Positions 34,020 through 47,400 of a stretch of 64,000 bases of DNA are shown here, one piece after another; within the stretch, counting starts at the first letter, position 1; every line of letters starts with the position of its first letter. Made by a program: the position numbers and the translations under genes. A model generated the notes under the pieces. The model was given only the letters and a program-made list of their open reading frames with translations. It was not told the origin of the DNA and did no database searches. This DNA comes from Symsagittifera roscoffensis (taxonomy: Eukaryota > Xenacoelomorpha > Acoela > Convolutidae): the NCBI RefSeq assembly GCF_963678635.1, contig NC_087063.1, positions 75,973,617 through 76,037,616 on the forward strand, in the 5' to 3' direction.

Positions 34020-35671
34020 GCCGACAACTTGGATCCCTACACCGCTCAAATTCCCACCCAGCCAACCTCCAAACTCCAATCCCAATAATCCCACTTTTTG
34101 CTTTCCCACCACCCGATTTTCCAATTATTATTATATCATCAAGCACGAATTCGGATACAAACTCAGATTTTTCAGTTTTATACTCTATCTCACAACTTAA
34201 TAACCCTAATATAGAAACCCCTGACGAATTTGCAGATTCCGAACCATCTCCATCAAATAATTTTTAGACCAACTCCTCAGTTTTTTCAAAACCCCCTTTT
34301 CAATCAATCTCGACAAATAATTCACTCCCATCCGTTTCCACTCCTTCTTATGCTTCGCAAGTGACCCTAACCTATTCCCCACTTCATTCAGACCGATCAT
34401 ATGATAATTCTTCAAATACCCCCCAAATTTCCCTGGAACTCGATAATTTTGTTACCCTACAACAACAGTTAATACACCCTAACACCCTTACAATACATCA
34501 ACTTTCATCCACAATAGAATCCTCAAACCCATCTGCTCCTACACCTTCCTCAACTTACACTGCATCATTAGCACAATCATCCACATCCACCGAAACACCT
34601 AGTAGCACTGACCGAGCTTATCGCACTTTTAAAAGAAAATTCCCAAATCATCCATTCCCGACCAAACCAGGAACAGCCTGCGAATATATTAATCACCCAC
34701 AACAAACCAACACGAAAGATTTTCTAGCAATCACCTTACCCTCATTTCCACAATATACATTAAATACACCTAACGACACTAATGACACACGATGTTTCGT
34801 AGATGAACATGTTTTAATGCCCACACTTCATTGGACAGCTTATTATCATTTTACTAACCCCCTTTGCCTGCCACTATCTAGTAATCATGACGACATAGAA
34901 AAGAACAAAAATATGTTATATAGACTCACCGCAACACTATCACCTAGACAATTTACTTATGTAGCATATAAAAAATTACTAAAAACATTCACTGCACCCC
35001 GAGCTAACGAATTTACAATAGAATATTACGACCATAATATCATCCGAACTAATCAAGACCAATTTTTAGATGAAGATCGCTTCGCTAACCCACAACTAAC
35101 AGGAAAATTCTTCATCAAAACATCATACGTATTCACACTTAATTTTTTTGATAGAAAATATGATCACATCATTTCTGAAGCACTAAATGATATTCAAGCT
35201 TACGAAAGTTTCACAGACAAATTTCAGTTATTTTCACTAACCTTTCACTTCCTTGCACCACATGAACGCGATTTGCACTGTTCCCACGATATTATGTTAC
35301 GCACTAAGCAAACTCACACATATACATACTATCGTTTTATACAGAATCATTTTGATTTGCATACCCCATCAAGACAACCACACCATAGTTTTCAGTTTCT
35401 TAACTCAAAATACATATCACCATTTTTCCTTAATTTCACTTATTGCATCAAAGATACTAACCTCCACGGCATCCTCCGCAATTATGAACCAGTAACACAA
35501 ATGTATATTTTTTGTCCCATCACGAAGACCTTTAACGCAGAAGAATCCAGACCCTTCCTTATCCCGCATGAATTTATCCAGCCTATAGAAATAACAATAT
35601 TAGAATTCATTCACAATACTAAATATAATCACAAAATATATAACCTCATTCAAAACACACCTTACGAGTAG
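34016..35671 (+). pseudogene. ORF B: 551-codon accessory frame overlapping env stop
   Basis: The ATG at 34016 shares ATGA with the env-tail stop (TGA 34017-34019). Frame 2 is then open to 35671 with one TAG at 34265 (codon 84). The first 190 or so residues are rich in Ser, Thr and Pro; the remaining part looks globular, with aromatic residues and several Cys and no signal peptide or membrane helix. I recognise no domain. The GTG at 34361 is an internal codon, not a start. It is the best preserved long frame of the element: 467 codons without a break while gag, pol and env are each broken many times. The ATGA overlap suggests coupled termination-reinitiation or simple juxtaposition of spliced messages. 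Confidence 0.65.
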
Positions 35672-37429
35672 GCAGTAGGCACCGAAGAACTAAAAATCAT
35701 TAAAACACTTCAATTGCTTTGGCCACTGATCCAAACTAAAAACATCATCCGCATACTAGCCAAATTACTAAACAACATCAGATATGATACACGACATCTT
35801 CCCCCACGGCTTTTTCCCAGATGATTAACAGGTAAGTATAATTTAAAATACTCTTCACTAATAAATTTAAAATTAGTACTAATCATTTTCTATCAATGTT
35901 TGATTTATACTTCTAGTCTTCACACCACGATCATCTAAAAAACAGAAAAGAAAATTAAAAATACAAACTTGTTAAAATACTTCTAAAATTTAGTAATATC
36001 TTGCACTAAAAAATGTAATAAAATCCATACCAAATGTAGTAATTCAATCTATAAATTAATTTCCCATGAAACAGTAAAATTCAATACGATGAAAATTTAT
36101 AACCTAAAATTTCCCCCACATGCAGTTAAATTAAAATTCTATGTAATAAATTAATAAAATGAAAATGCAGTACTAACTTTTTGATATTTTCATTCAATCG
36201 CAAAGGAATTCTATCCAAACTCGCACAGCTCGCCTACGAAGAATTGTTTAGATAATGATTTTAAGTTTCAAGTTCTCACACTCTACAACTCTAACACACG
36301 ATAACAAGTTTCAAACTTTCCTTTAACCCGGTTGGAAAGGAATTATATACTAAACCAAACTAACCAACGCAGCTTACTAAACACCACAAATCAGAAAATA
36401 ACAGCATGACTAAGAAAAGAAAACCAACGGTACCCAAACCGGATTAACCCAGTTTAAAACTGGATAATTTATTCTTTTGAAGACTATTATAAACCTAAGA
36501 AAAAAATAATAAAACAAAAAAAGTCGCAAGACAAACCCATACCAAAAACGATTTGATTTTTGAAAAAAGGACACAACCAAAGTAACATAAGAAAGACCAA
36601 CATAAACCAACATAAAACGTTATCACAAAACAGGACCTCTCAAAGAAACAGCATGCAATCATACTCCCACTCCTGGCCTAACCCACCAGAGAGGACGTCC
36701 TGAGCATGCTCTATAGCCGGCCTAACCCACCGCGCTACATCCACGCTTTGTGACCACACTCCTATTTTTATTAAGAGGTACTCAAGGGTGAGTAACTCTT
36801 CAAAATAACCGAACTAAAACAAAACGCTTTTGTGAAAACAATTATCTAAATGCATGATTAAAAAACCGAACTAATATGATTTTATAAAATGTAAATCATA
36901 CTTTGCAGTATATAGATCAACACACAACAACAAAGGCGAACATCCAAAGACTAGACGATCACATCTCACTCGAACAAAGAATGGCTAATCACAACCGATA
37001 TGCCGTCCACAATCACAACTCAAAGGATTTAGAGTACGACTTGACTTCGCAGAAAAGGACTTCATTGAACTAGACCAATGACCACCTCGATGTTCAAGTA
37101 TACGTACAGTTCCGAGTTACGAGGCATCCCTTCCACACACGATCTCCACGCCATTCCCAGACGAGGTTGAACACAAAACAAGTTCTCTACAGAATACAGA
37201 AAAACCCGTCATAGCAAATCATTTTGAAATCAGATTGATTTCATTGGGGATCACAGTCGTTGTCACAAGACGACGCAACGATTGTATGTCCCTAACTCCA
37301 GCGTCCTGAAACTTCCTTAACCAAGAGGAACCGGACAAGAAAATGATGTTCATCGAATACAAACGTTCATCATCCATCCTTCAAATTGCAGAAAGATAAT
37401 TCTAAAAAACTCTGTAAAACCCGGATGGG
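35672..37429 (+). other. 3' untranslated region of giant element
   Basis: About 1.76 kb without a convincing frame. Contains pieces such as GGCCTAACCCACC repeated near 36675 and 36720. GGATGGG directly before the 3' LTR is a weak purine tract. Confidence 0.6.
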
Positions 37430-37752
37430 TGGAACCTGATTTAAACTACATTTTATTATTGGATAATTTAGATATTTTACCACTGTAAAGTATTTAATAT
37501 TAACCAATCATAATCCATCCAAATAACAACCAACTTCAGCAGCCGCAATAAACCAGTATACCCTAGATCTATTGAGCCTAGCAGAGACTAGTTAAACACC
37601 CTGAGACTAGTAAGTATAAGAGTAAGATTAGGATCGGTATTAGACTAAGAAGTTGCACGAATCTATCCGGCCGAAAATAAGATAGCGTGACGAGCAGACG
37701 GTGTACCCTATCCGAAATTACTCTATGAGTTAACCACATCGGTCATAACTCA
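37430..37752 (+). repeat. 3' LTR of giant element
   Basis: Matches the 5' LTR with three substitutions and lacks its 63-base segment. Starts TGGAACCTG and ends CATAACTCA; AATT follows at 37753-37756. Confidence 0.93.
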
Positions 37753-38018
37753 AATTGGTGGATTTTCTGAACTTAAGTATAAATCGGATATAAATCAGTG
37801 TCCAAAGATTGCATAAAAATCATTTCATTGTGTCTGCAGTACATTTTGTTTCGGAATTCAAGTCTCTGGGAACCATTACACAAAGTTAAAAACAAACTTC
37901 GCATTCTTTTTATCCAAGAAAAAGTTATGTAAGAAATATTCATATAACAATTTAGCATCACTACAAATTTGGATGAGACAGGAACTGAAGTCAGCGACAC
38001 TGAAATTGTCCTTAATTT

Positions 38019-38427
38019 CAGGGGCGGATTTAGGGGGTGCGGGGGGGGGGGTTGGAGTGGACGCCCTCCTTCTCCCTCAGGGATTCGACCCCCTGCCGAC
38101 CCAGAGGGTCCCCCCTTTGTACTATTTTGAGATATCTCATTTTGGTAACAGACCCTAAATTTCTTCTAAAGGTGCCTTCGGCGCCAATACATACTAATTT
38201 TGATAGGGAGCGCGCGCCAAAAAAAACAAGATTTTTTTGCCAAAGCTTTCCAAAAACTGCCTAAAAACGCCTTTTTCGGCCTGTTTTTTCAAAATTTTGC
38301 CTGCGGCGCCAAAACAGGGTCTCTGTACTGTTTGGGGAGAGCTCAAAAAATCAATTGGTTGACATGAAAAAAAGGATTTTTTTGATAATCCGCCACCCTT
38401 CTCGAGAAAATTCTAGATCCACCCCTG
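38019..38427 (-). mobile_element. hAT-type miniature element
   Basis: Ends are inverted repeats CAGGGGCGGATTTAG and CTAGATCCACCCCTG. They are flanked by CTTAATTT and CTTAAATT, matching at seven of eight bases, as an 8-bp hAT target duplication would. The body is related to the 52937 element in opposite orientation (G-run at the left end). No transposase frame, so it is non-autonomous. Confidence 0.88.
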
Positions 38428-38435
38428 CTTAAATT

Positions 38436-41250
38436 GTCATGCATCAGGACAAACCGAACATACCCGATCATATACAGCTGAAATTATTGCAGCTCTGGAA
38501 AAGACACAGAGAATCAGAAAACGCAGAATCAAGTTCACATACAAAACCATTTATATTAAATGTCATATTTCAAATGTCAAACTATTAAACAAAAAAAATT
38601 GAGAAGCATTTACAATAAAATTGATCTATTACCATTTGAATTGTTAAAAACGCCGATCTAAACTGAGGAATAGAGTTTAGCGCAAAATTTACGGCAAAAC
38701 AAACTCACTAGCCGAGCATCTGAGAAAAAAACTCTGATTTGCAACATTTAAATCACTCAGCAATACAGCATTTTTGAGTAGAAAACCTACAGCATTAAAC
38801 ATACAAAAAAGTTATAAGTCAAACTGAACAAGGCTAGGATAACTTTTGCAAGGAAATGAAACAAATCATTTCAATCTTCTGAAAAAATAACGAAAACTAA
38901 ATTTCTAGCCACCACAAAAAAAAATTTTGGAACTCATCTAAGTCTCAGAAAAAAACCGCGAGCAAATTAGTCTAAAAAAAATTAGTCACACCTACAAACA
39001 ACAGCAAAAGGGGTACCAAAAAATTCTGCTAATCACCTATTAAGGGCACAGCATAATGAAAAATATATATAAGAACAATTCGAATAAACACCTATCCTAG
39101 TGCATACATATAACAAAAAATTTATGTCAAAGTTATGTCAGAAAATATGAAGCCTTCTTTTAAAAAAGGCTTACGTTTTAAACAGTGCCAAGGTATAGGT
39201 TATGTCCTTTGCTTGAAAAAATGCTGCTGGATAAGTTTCAAAAGCAAAAGCGATATAAATGACCAAAGTGTCGCTGGGATAAAACAAAGAGTAAACAAAA
39301 GATTATTTTTTCATATGCAAGGAAGCATGCACCGACAAGTTTGTTCTTTTTGTGCAAAAAATTTTCTTCCTTACTTTGCCGTCAAATTAAAGAACATAGA
39401 CAGAAGCAACGGAAAAAGAGTTTTGTAAACTCACATAAACAAGATTGTGGAGGAGGAAAAATAAAATGGTGGAAAACGAACGAGCAAAAGAGCGGCTGTT
39501 ATTGTTTTCCGATTGAAAAACGAAAAAGAGAACAAACAGGAGTCGTACGTTTTCTCCAAGCCTTGAAACAGGTAATATCGACTTTATCAAGCTCACATCT
39601 TTTTGAGATAAATCTTTTTGAGATATCGCTCTTTGTGTACTAAATCTGAGTTCATTACGCTATGAAAGGTATGTAGAAAAATTTGGGAAATCGGAACAAT
39701 GGTCCGAAGAAGGTCAAAAGATAAATTGGGGCTTCATCTTAAAACTAATTTTTTTTCACTAAATACGCTGCAACACTGAAGAAAAGCCCAATGGGTCCCA
39801 CCAAGATTAATTTACACAAACGGAATGGCCAAACAAACTGACTTTTGTAGAACAAAGACAAGCAAGCAGCCTACTTGTCAGAGAGCATACTTGTCTTTTC
39901 CGTGCGCTAACTTTGTTTTTACAGAGTGATGTCAATCTCAACGCTCAAGTATATCTTTTTTTATTATGATGTCAAAAAAAGATCAAAAGTTTTTTCGATA
40001 TTAAAAATCTCACTTTACAGGTTCAATTATTCAAGATGAATTCTTTTTAAATATATCTGACCAGATTTGATAGTTCACGACAAGTTGAACAAAAGCTAAT
40101 CTGAATTTTCGATTATTTCTCAAATATAGATTTCTGTCAAAAAGAAGAGGGCAAAACCAAGAAAAATTACAGCAACTCAACCAATGTCACTTTTCAATTT
40201 CAAGCTGCAGTTTGAAAGAATCAGGTTTCCCATTCTGCACACTCTCTAGAATCCGAGCTCAAAATTTTTGCCGAAACAAACAGTACCTTTTGAGGAAAAG
40301 CTTCTACAGTTTTGTTCAGTTTAATATTGATGCTGGGCGATAACGAGATGAAAACCTGCTCTCTGGTGCTGCTATTGAGAGGATGAAGCGTCTGGGTAAC
40401 AGATAAACGGTTATCGCATTAAGAACATATCAATACAAAAAAAACGACTAAAATCTTTGTCCCAAAAAATTTCAAGATATCAAACCAAATTACCTCAAAA
40501 TGAGCTAATTATTTGAAACGCGCCATAAAATATCATCAAAACTTCGCTTTTTTCTCTGACACTAAAAACTCTAATTTCTCAAACCAACATCTTAACATGG
40601 TACACAAAGAAAAAACTTGTCCTGTTTTTTCCTATCTCAGTTTTCCAACTATATACACAGACCTAATACAAAGCATGAGAGACGGGGGAGCTATATTCTG
40701 TAAGAAAATATTTGAAAAACAAATACAGTAAAAGGAGTAATTGAGTTAATGAATGGATCGGCCTGGTAATAATCACAGCGACCAAAGAACAAACTTGGCT
40801 CACCAACAAAATACCAAAGTGTGTATTAGTTTGACACCAGAAATTTGTTTGCTGCATCGGATTGAATGGATTCAAAACAGCTTACTGTTATAACAGAATG
40901 CCAAGAACTGGCAGGAAACTTAAAAAAAATTTCAATTAAAACTCAAGAAAAAGTAATGCAATAATCAAAATAAAATCAAAACTTGTTGCAGAAATTATTT
41001 CAGGTTTTCCTATTCAGGTTATCATATTATGTCCGTAAACTCAAATAAATCTTTTTGAAAGAACTGCAATTTTTTAGAATTCTGCAAATAGTTTTTGATA
41101 AACGTATTTTAAAACATTTTATTGCATAGCCCAAACAATAAAACTCTCAACATCTAGAGTTAACCTAATTCATCCATCTGAGCCTTTTACATAATAAAAT
41201 ACCAGATTAGTTAGACTCTCCTTGGAACTAATTAACAACCCGGGTGACAA
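38436..41250. other. No gene seen
   Basis: AT-rich. A 97-codon ATG frame at 39135-39428 and an overlapping 100-codon frame to 39643 have several Cys and Lys but no recognisable domain; I treat them as chance. A piece near 41199 (ACCAGATTAGTTAGACTCTCC) is like one at 18570. Confidence 0.5.
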
Positions 41251-41395
41251 AAAATGCTTGTCATACAATTTTCATATATGAAAAAAATGCTTATCATACT
41301 CTTTCATACAATTTCATAGAGGAAAAGTGTATGTATGAAAATAGCAAAATAAGCATTTTTTTTTCATATATGAAATAATTGTATAATAAGCATTT
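41251..41395. repeat. Foldback (inverted repeat) element
   Basis: Arms at 41251-41287 and 41357-41395 are inverted copies: AATGCTTGTCATACAATT on the left pairs with AATTGTATAATAAGCATT on the right, and both include TTCATATATGAA. No target duplication was confirmed. It ends about 100 bases before the minisatellite. Confidence 0.7.
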
Positions 41396-41473
41396 CTTTC
41401 CGTACTATGAAATTACGCACTTTTTTCCGTACTACAATTTATAATGACCTTTAGTTTATGAATTAATTAGTTA

Positions 41474-44400
41474 ATGAAAAACTACTCCAATCTGCAGGAA
41501 AAATTTAAACGGACCTTAACTCTGCTGGAAAATTTTAAACGGACCTTAACTCTGCTGGAAAATTTTAAACGGACCTTAACTCTGCTGGAAAATTTTGAAC
41601 GGACCTTAACTCTGCTGGAAAATTTTGAACGGACCTTAACTCTGCTGGAAAATTTTGAACGGACCTTAACTCTGCTGGAAAATTTTAAACGGACCTTAAC
41701 TCTGCTGGAAAATTTTGAACGGACCTTAACTCTGCTGGAAAATTTTAAACGGACCTTAACTCTGCTGGAAAATTTTAAACGGACCTTAACTCTGCTGGAA
41801 AATTTTAAACGGACCTTAACTCTGCTGGAAAATTTTGAACGGACCTTAACTCTGCTGGAAAATTTTGAACGGACCTTAACTCTGCTGGAAAATTTTAAAC
41901 GGACCTTAACTCTGCTGGAAAATTTTGAACGGACCTTAACTCTGCTAGAAAATTTTGAACGGACCTTAACTCTGCTGGAAAATTTTAAACGGACCTTAAC
42001 TCTGCTGGAAAATTTTAAACGGACCTTAACTCTGCTGGAAAATTTTAAACGGACCTTAACTCTGCTGGAAAATTTTGAACGGACCTTAACTCTGCTGGAA
42101 AATTTTGAACGGACCTTAACTCTGCTGGAAAATTTTAAACGGACCTTAACTCTGCTGGAAAATTTTGAACGGACCTTAACTCTGCTGGAAAATTTTAAAC
42201 GGACCTTAACTCTGCTGGAAAATTTTGAACGGACCTTAACTCTGCTGGAAAATTTTGAACGGACCTTAACTCTGCTGGAAAATTTTAAACGGACCTTAAC
42301 TCTGCTGGAAAATTTTAAACGGACCTTAACTCTGCTGGAAAATTTTAAACGGACCTTAACTCTGCTGGAAAATTTTGAACGGACCTTAACTCTGCTGGAA
42401 AATTTTAAACGGACCTTGACTCTGCTGGAAAATTTTAAACGGACCTTAACTCTGCTGGAAAATTTTAAACGGACCTTAACTCTGCTGGAAAATTTTAAAC
42501 GGACCTTAACTCTGCTGGAAAATTTTGAACGGACCTTAACTCTGCTGGAAAATTTTGAACGGACCTTAACTCTGCTGGAAAATTTTAAACGGACCTTAAC
42601 TCTGCTGGAAAATTTTGAACGGACCTTAACTCTGCTAGAAAATTTTGAACGGACCTTAACTCTGCTGGAAAATTTTAAACGGACCTTAACTCTGCTGGAA
42701 AATTTTAAACGGACCTTAACTCTGCTGGAAAATTTTAAACGGACCTTAACTCTGCTGGAAAATTTTGAACGGACCTTAACTCTGCTGGAAAATTTTGAAC
42801 GGACCTTAACTCTGCTGGAAAATTTTAAACGGACCTTAACTCTGCTGGAAAATTTTGAACGGACCTTAACTCTGCTGGAAAATTTTAAACGGACCTTAAC
42901 TCTGCTGGAAAATTTTAAACGGACCTTAACTCTGCTGGAAAATTTTGAACGGACCTTAACTCTGCTGGAAAATTTTAAACGGACCTTAACTCTGCTGGAA
43001 AATTTTAAACGGACCTTAACTCTGCTGGAAAATTTTAAACGGACCTTAACTCTGCTGGAAAATTTTGAACGGACCTTAACTCTGCTGGAAAATTTTGAAC
43101 GGACCTTAATTCTGCTGGAAAATTTTAAACGGACCTTAACTCTGCTGGAAAATTTTGAACGGACCTTAACTCTGCTAGAAAATTTTGAACGGACCTTAAC
43201 TCTGCTGGAAAATTTTAAACGGACCTTAACTCTGCTGGAAAATTTTAAACGGACCTTAACTCTGCTGGAAAATTTTAAACGGACCTTAACTCTGCTGGAA
43301 AATTTTGAACGGACCTTAACTCTGCTGGAAAATTTTGAACGGACCTTAACTCTGCTGGAAAATTTTAAACGGACCTTAACTCTGCTGGAAAATTTTGAAC
43401 GGACCTTAACTCTGCTGGAAAATTTTAAACGGACCTTAACTCTGCTGGAAAATTTTGAACGGACCTTAACTCTGCTGGAAAATTTTGAACGGACCTTAAC
43501 TCTGCTGGAAAATTTTAAACGGACCTTAACTCTGCTGGAAAATTTTAAACGGACCTTAACTCTGCTGGAAAATTTTAAACGGACCTTAACTCTGCTGGAA
43601 AATTTTGAACGGACCTTAACTCTGCTGGAAAATTTTAAACGGACCTTGACTCTGCTGGAAAATTTTGAACGGACCTTAACTCTGCTGGAAAATTTTGAAC
43701 GGACCTTAACTCTGCTGGAAAATTTTGAACGGACCTTAACTCTGCTGGAAAAATTTGAACGGACCTTAACTCTGCTGGAAAATTTTAAACGGACCTTAAC
43801 TCTGCTGGAAAATTTTAAACGGACCTTAACTCTGCTGGAAAATTTTAAACGGACCTTAACTCTGCTGGAAAATTTTGAACGGACCTTAACTCTGCTGGAA
43901 AATTTTGAACGGACCTTAACTCTGCTGGAAAATTTTAAACGGACCTTAACTCTGCTGGAAAATTTTGAACGGACCTTAACTCTGCTGGAAAATTTTAAAC
44001 GGACCTTAACTCTGCTGGAAAATTTTAAACGGACCTTAACTCTGCTGGAAAATTTTAAACGGACCTTAACTCTGCTGGAAAATTTTGAACGGACCTTAAC
44101 TCTGCTGGAAAATTTTGAACGGACCTTAACTCTGCTGGAAAATTTTAAACGGACCTTAATTCTGCTGGAAAATTTTGAACGGACCTTAACTCTGCTGGAA
44201 AATTTTGAACGGACCTTAACTCTGCTGGAAAATTTTAAACGGACCTTAACTCTGCTGGAAAATTTTAAACGGACCTTAACTCTGCTGGAAAATTTTAAAC
44301 GGACCTTAACTTTGCTGGAAAATTTTGAACGGACCTTAACTCTGCTGGAAAATTTTGAACGGACCTTAACTCTGCTGGAAAATTTTAAACGGAACTTAAC

Positions 44401-47400
44401 TCTGCTGGAAAATTTTGAACGGACCTTAACTCTGCTGGAAAATTTTAAACGGACCTTAACTCTGCTGGAAAATTTTGAACGGACCTTAACTCTGCTGGAA
44501 AATTTTGAACGGACCTTAACTCTGCTGGAAAATTTTAAACGGACCTTAACTCTGCTGGAAAATTTTAAACGGACCTTAACTCTGCTGGAAAATTTTAAAC
44601 GGACCTTAACTCTGCTGGAAAATTTTGTACGGACCTTAACTCTGCTGGAAAATTTTAAACGGACCTTAACTCTGCTGGAAAATTTTGAACGGACCTTAAC
44701 TCTGCTGGAAAATTTTGAACGAACCTTTACTCTGCTGGAAAATTTTGAACGGACCTTAACTCTGCTGGAAAATTTTGAACGGACCTTAACTCTGCTGGAA
44801 AATTTTGAACGGACCTTAACTCTGCTGGAAAATTTTAAGCGGACCTTAACTCTGCTGGAAAATTTTAAACGGACCTTAACTCTGCTGGAAAATTTTAAAC
44901 GGACCTTAACTCTGCTGGAAAATTTTAAACGGACCTTAACTCTGCTGAAAAATTTTGAACGGACCTTAACTCTGCTGGAAAATTTTGAACGGACCTTAAC
45001 TCTGCTGGAAAATTTTAAACGGACCTTAACTCTGCTGGAAAATTTTGAACGGACCTTAACTCTGCTGGAAAATTTTGAACGGACCTTAACTCTGCTGGAA
45101 AATTTTAAACGGACCTTAACTCTGCTGGAAAATTTTAAACGGACCTTAACTCTGCTGGAAAATTTTAAACGGACCTTAACTCTGCTGGAAAATTTTGAAA
45201 GGACCTTAACTCTGCTGGAAAATTTTGAACGGACCTTAACTCTGCTGGAAAATTTTAAACGGACCTTAACTCTGCTGGAAAATTTTAAACGGACCTTAAC
45301 TCTGCTGGAAAATTTTAAACGGACCTTAACTCTGCTGGAAAATTTTGAACGGACCTTAACTCTGCTGGAAAATTTTGAACGGACCTTAACTCTGCTGGAA
45401 AATTTTAAACGGACCTTAACTCTGCTGGAAAATTTTGAACGGACCTTAACTCTGCTGGAAAATTTTAAACGGACCTTAACTCTGCTGGAAAATTTTGAAC
45501 GGACCTTAACTCTGCTGGAAAATTTTAAACGGACCTTGACTCTGCTGGAAAATTTTGAACGGACCTTAACTCTGCTGGAAAATTTTAAACGGACCTTAAC
45601 TCTGCTGGAAAATTTTAAACGGACCTTAACTCTGCTGGAAAATTTTAAACGGACCTTAACTCTGCTGGAAAATTTTGAACGGACCTTAACTCTGCTGGAA
45701 AATTTTAAACGGACCTTGACTCTGCTGGAAAATTTTGAACGGACCTTAACTCTGCTGGAAAATTTTGAACGGACCTTAACTCTGCTGGAAAATTTTGAAC
45801 GGACCTTAACTCTGCTGGAAAAATTTGAACGGACCTTAACTCTGCTGGAAAATTTTAAACGGACCTTAACTCTGCTGGAAAATTTTAAACGGACCTTAAC
45901 TCTGCTGGAAAATTTTAAACGGACCTTAACTCTGCTGGAAAATTTTGAACGGACCTTAACTCTGCTGGAAAATTTTGAACGGACCTTAACTCTGCTGGAA
46001 AATTTTAAACGGACCTTAACTCTGCTGGAAAATTTTGAACGGACCTTAACTCTGCTGGAAAATTTTAAACGGACCTTAACTCTGCTGGAAAATTTTAAAC
46101 GGACCTTAACTCTGCTGGAAAATTTTAAACGGACCTTAACTCTGCTGGAAAATTTTGAACGGACCTTAACTCTGCTGGAAAATTTTGAACGGACCTTAAC
46201 TCTGCTGGAAAATTTTAAACGGACCTTAATTCTGCTGGAAAATTTTGAACGGACCTTAACTCTGCTGGAAAATTTTGAACGGACCTTAACTCTGCTGGAA
46301 AATTTTAAACGGACCTTAACTCTGCTGGAAAATTTTAAACGGACCTTAACTCTGCTGGAAAATTTTAAACGGACCTTAACTTTGCTGGAAAATTTTGAAC
46401 GGACCTTAACTCTGCTGGAAAATTTTGAACGGACCTTAACTCTGCTGGAAAATTTTAAACGGACCTTAACTCTGCTGGAAAATTTTGAACGGACCTTAAC
46501 TCTGCTGGAAAATTTTAAACGGACCTTAACTCTGCTGGAAAATTTTGAACGGACCTTAACTCTGCTGGAAAATTTTGAACGGACCTTAACTCTGCTGGAA
46601 AATTTTAAACGGACCTTAACTCTGCTGGAAAATTTTAAACGGACCTTAACTCTGCTGGAAAATTTTAAACGGACCTTAACTCTGCTGGAAAATTTTGTAC
46701 GGACCTTAACTCTGCTGGAAAATTTTAAACGGACCTTAACTCTGCTGGAAAATTTTGAACGGACCTTAACTCTGCTGGAAAATTTTGAACGAACCTTTAC
46801 TCTGCTGGAAAATTTTGAACGGACCTTAACTCTGCTGCAAAATTTTGAACGGACCTTAACTCTGCTGGAAAATTTTGAACGGACCTTAACTCTGCTGGAA
46901 AATTTTAAGCGGACCTTAACTCTGCTGGAAAATTTTAAACGGACCTTAACTCTGCTGGAAAATTTTAAACGGACCTTAACTCTGCTGGAAAATTTTAAAC
47001 GGACCTTAACTCTGCTGAAAAATTTTGAACGGACCTTAACTCTGCTGGAAAATTTTGAACGGACCTTAACTCTGCTGGAAAATTTTAAACGGACCTTAAC
47101 TCTGCTGGAAAATTTTGAACGGACCTTAACTCTGCTGGAAAATTTTGAACGGACCTTAACTCTGCTGGAAAATTTTAAACGGACCTTAACTCTGCTGGAA
47201 AATTTTAAACGGACCTTAACTCTGCTGGAAAATTTTAAACGGACCTTAACTCTGCTGGAAAATTTTGAAAGGACCTTAACTCTGCTGGAAAATTTTGAAC
47301 GGACCTTAACTCTGCTGGAAAATTTTAAACGGACCTTAACTCTGCTGGAAAATTTTGAACGGACCTTAACTCTGCTGGAAAATTTTAAACGGACCTTAAC

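Larger units (their letters stand above)
18978..37752 (+). mobile_element. Giant env-bearing Ty3/gypsy-type LTR retrotransposon (18.8 kb)
   Basis: LTRs of 386 and 323 bp begin TGGAACCTG and end CATAACTCA, flanked by AATT at 18974-18977 and 37753-37756. Inside, in order: leader, basic pre-gag frame, Gag, protease, RT, RNase H, integrase with GPY-like module and basic tail, decayed membrane frame, ORF A, envelope-like glycoprotein, ORF B, long 3' region. Integrase after RNase H places it with Ty3/gypsy. I count at least 13 in-frame stops and about 16 frame changes, so this copy is not functional as written. It is two to three times the usual length for the superfamily; the extra length is the leader, accessory frames and 3' region. 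Confidence 0.92.

Noticed and set aside
34361-35671. ORF B starting at 34361
   Set aside because: That codon is GTG; the same frame runs up to the ATG at 34016 with one TAG between.
39135-39643. Cys-containing frames of 97 and 100 codons
   Set aside because: No domain or neighbour support; two overlapping frames argue for chance.
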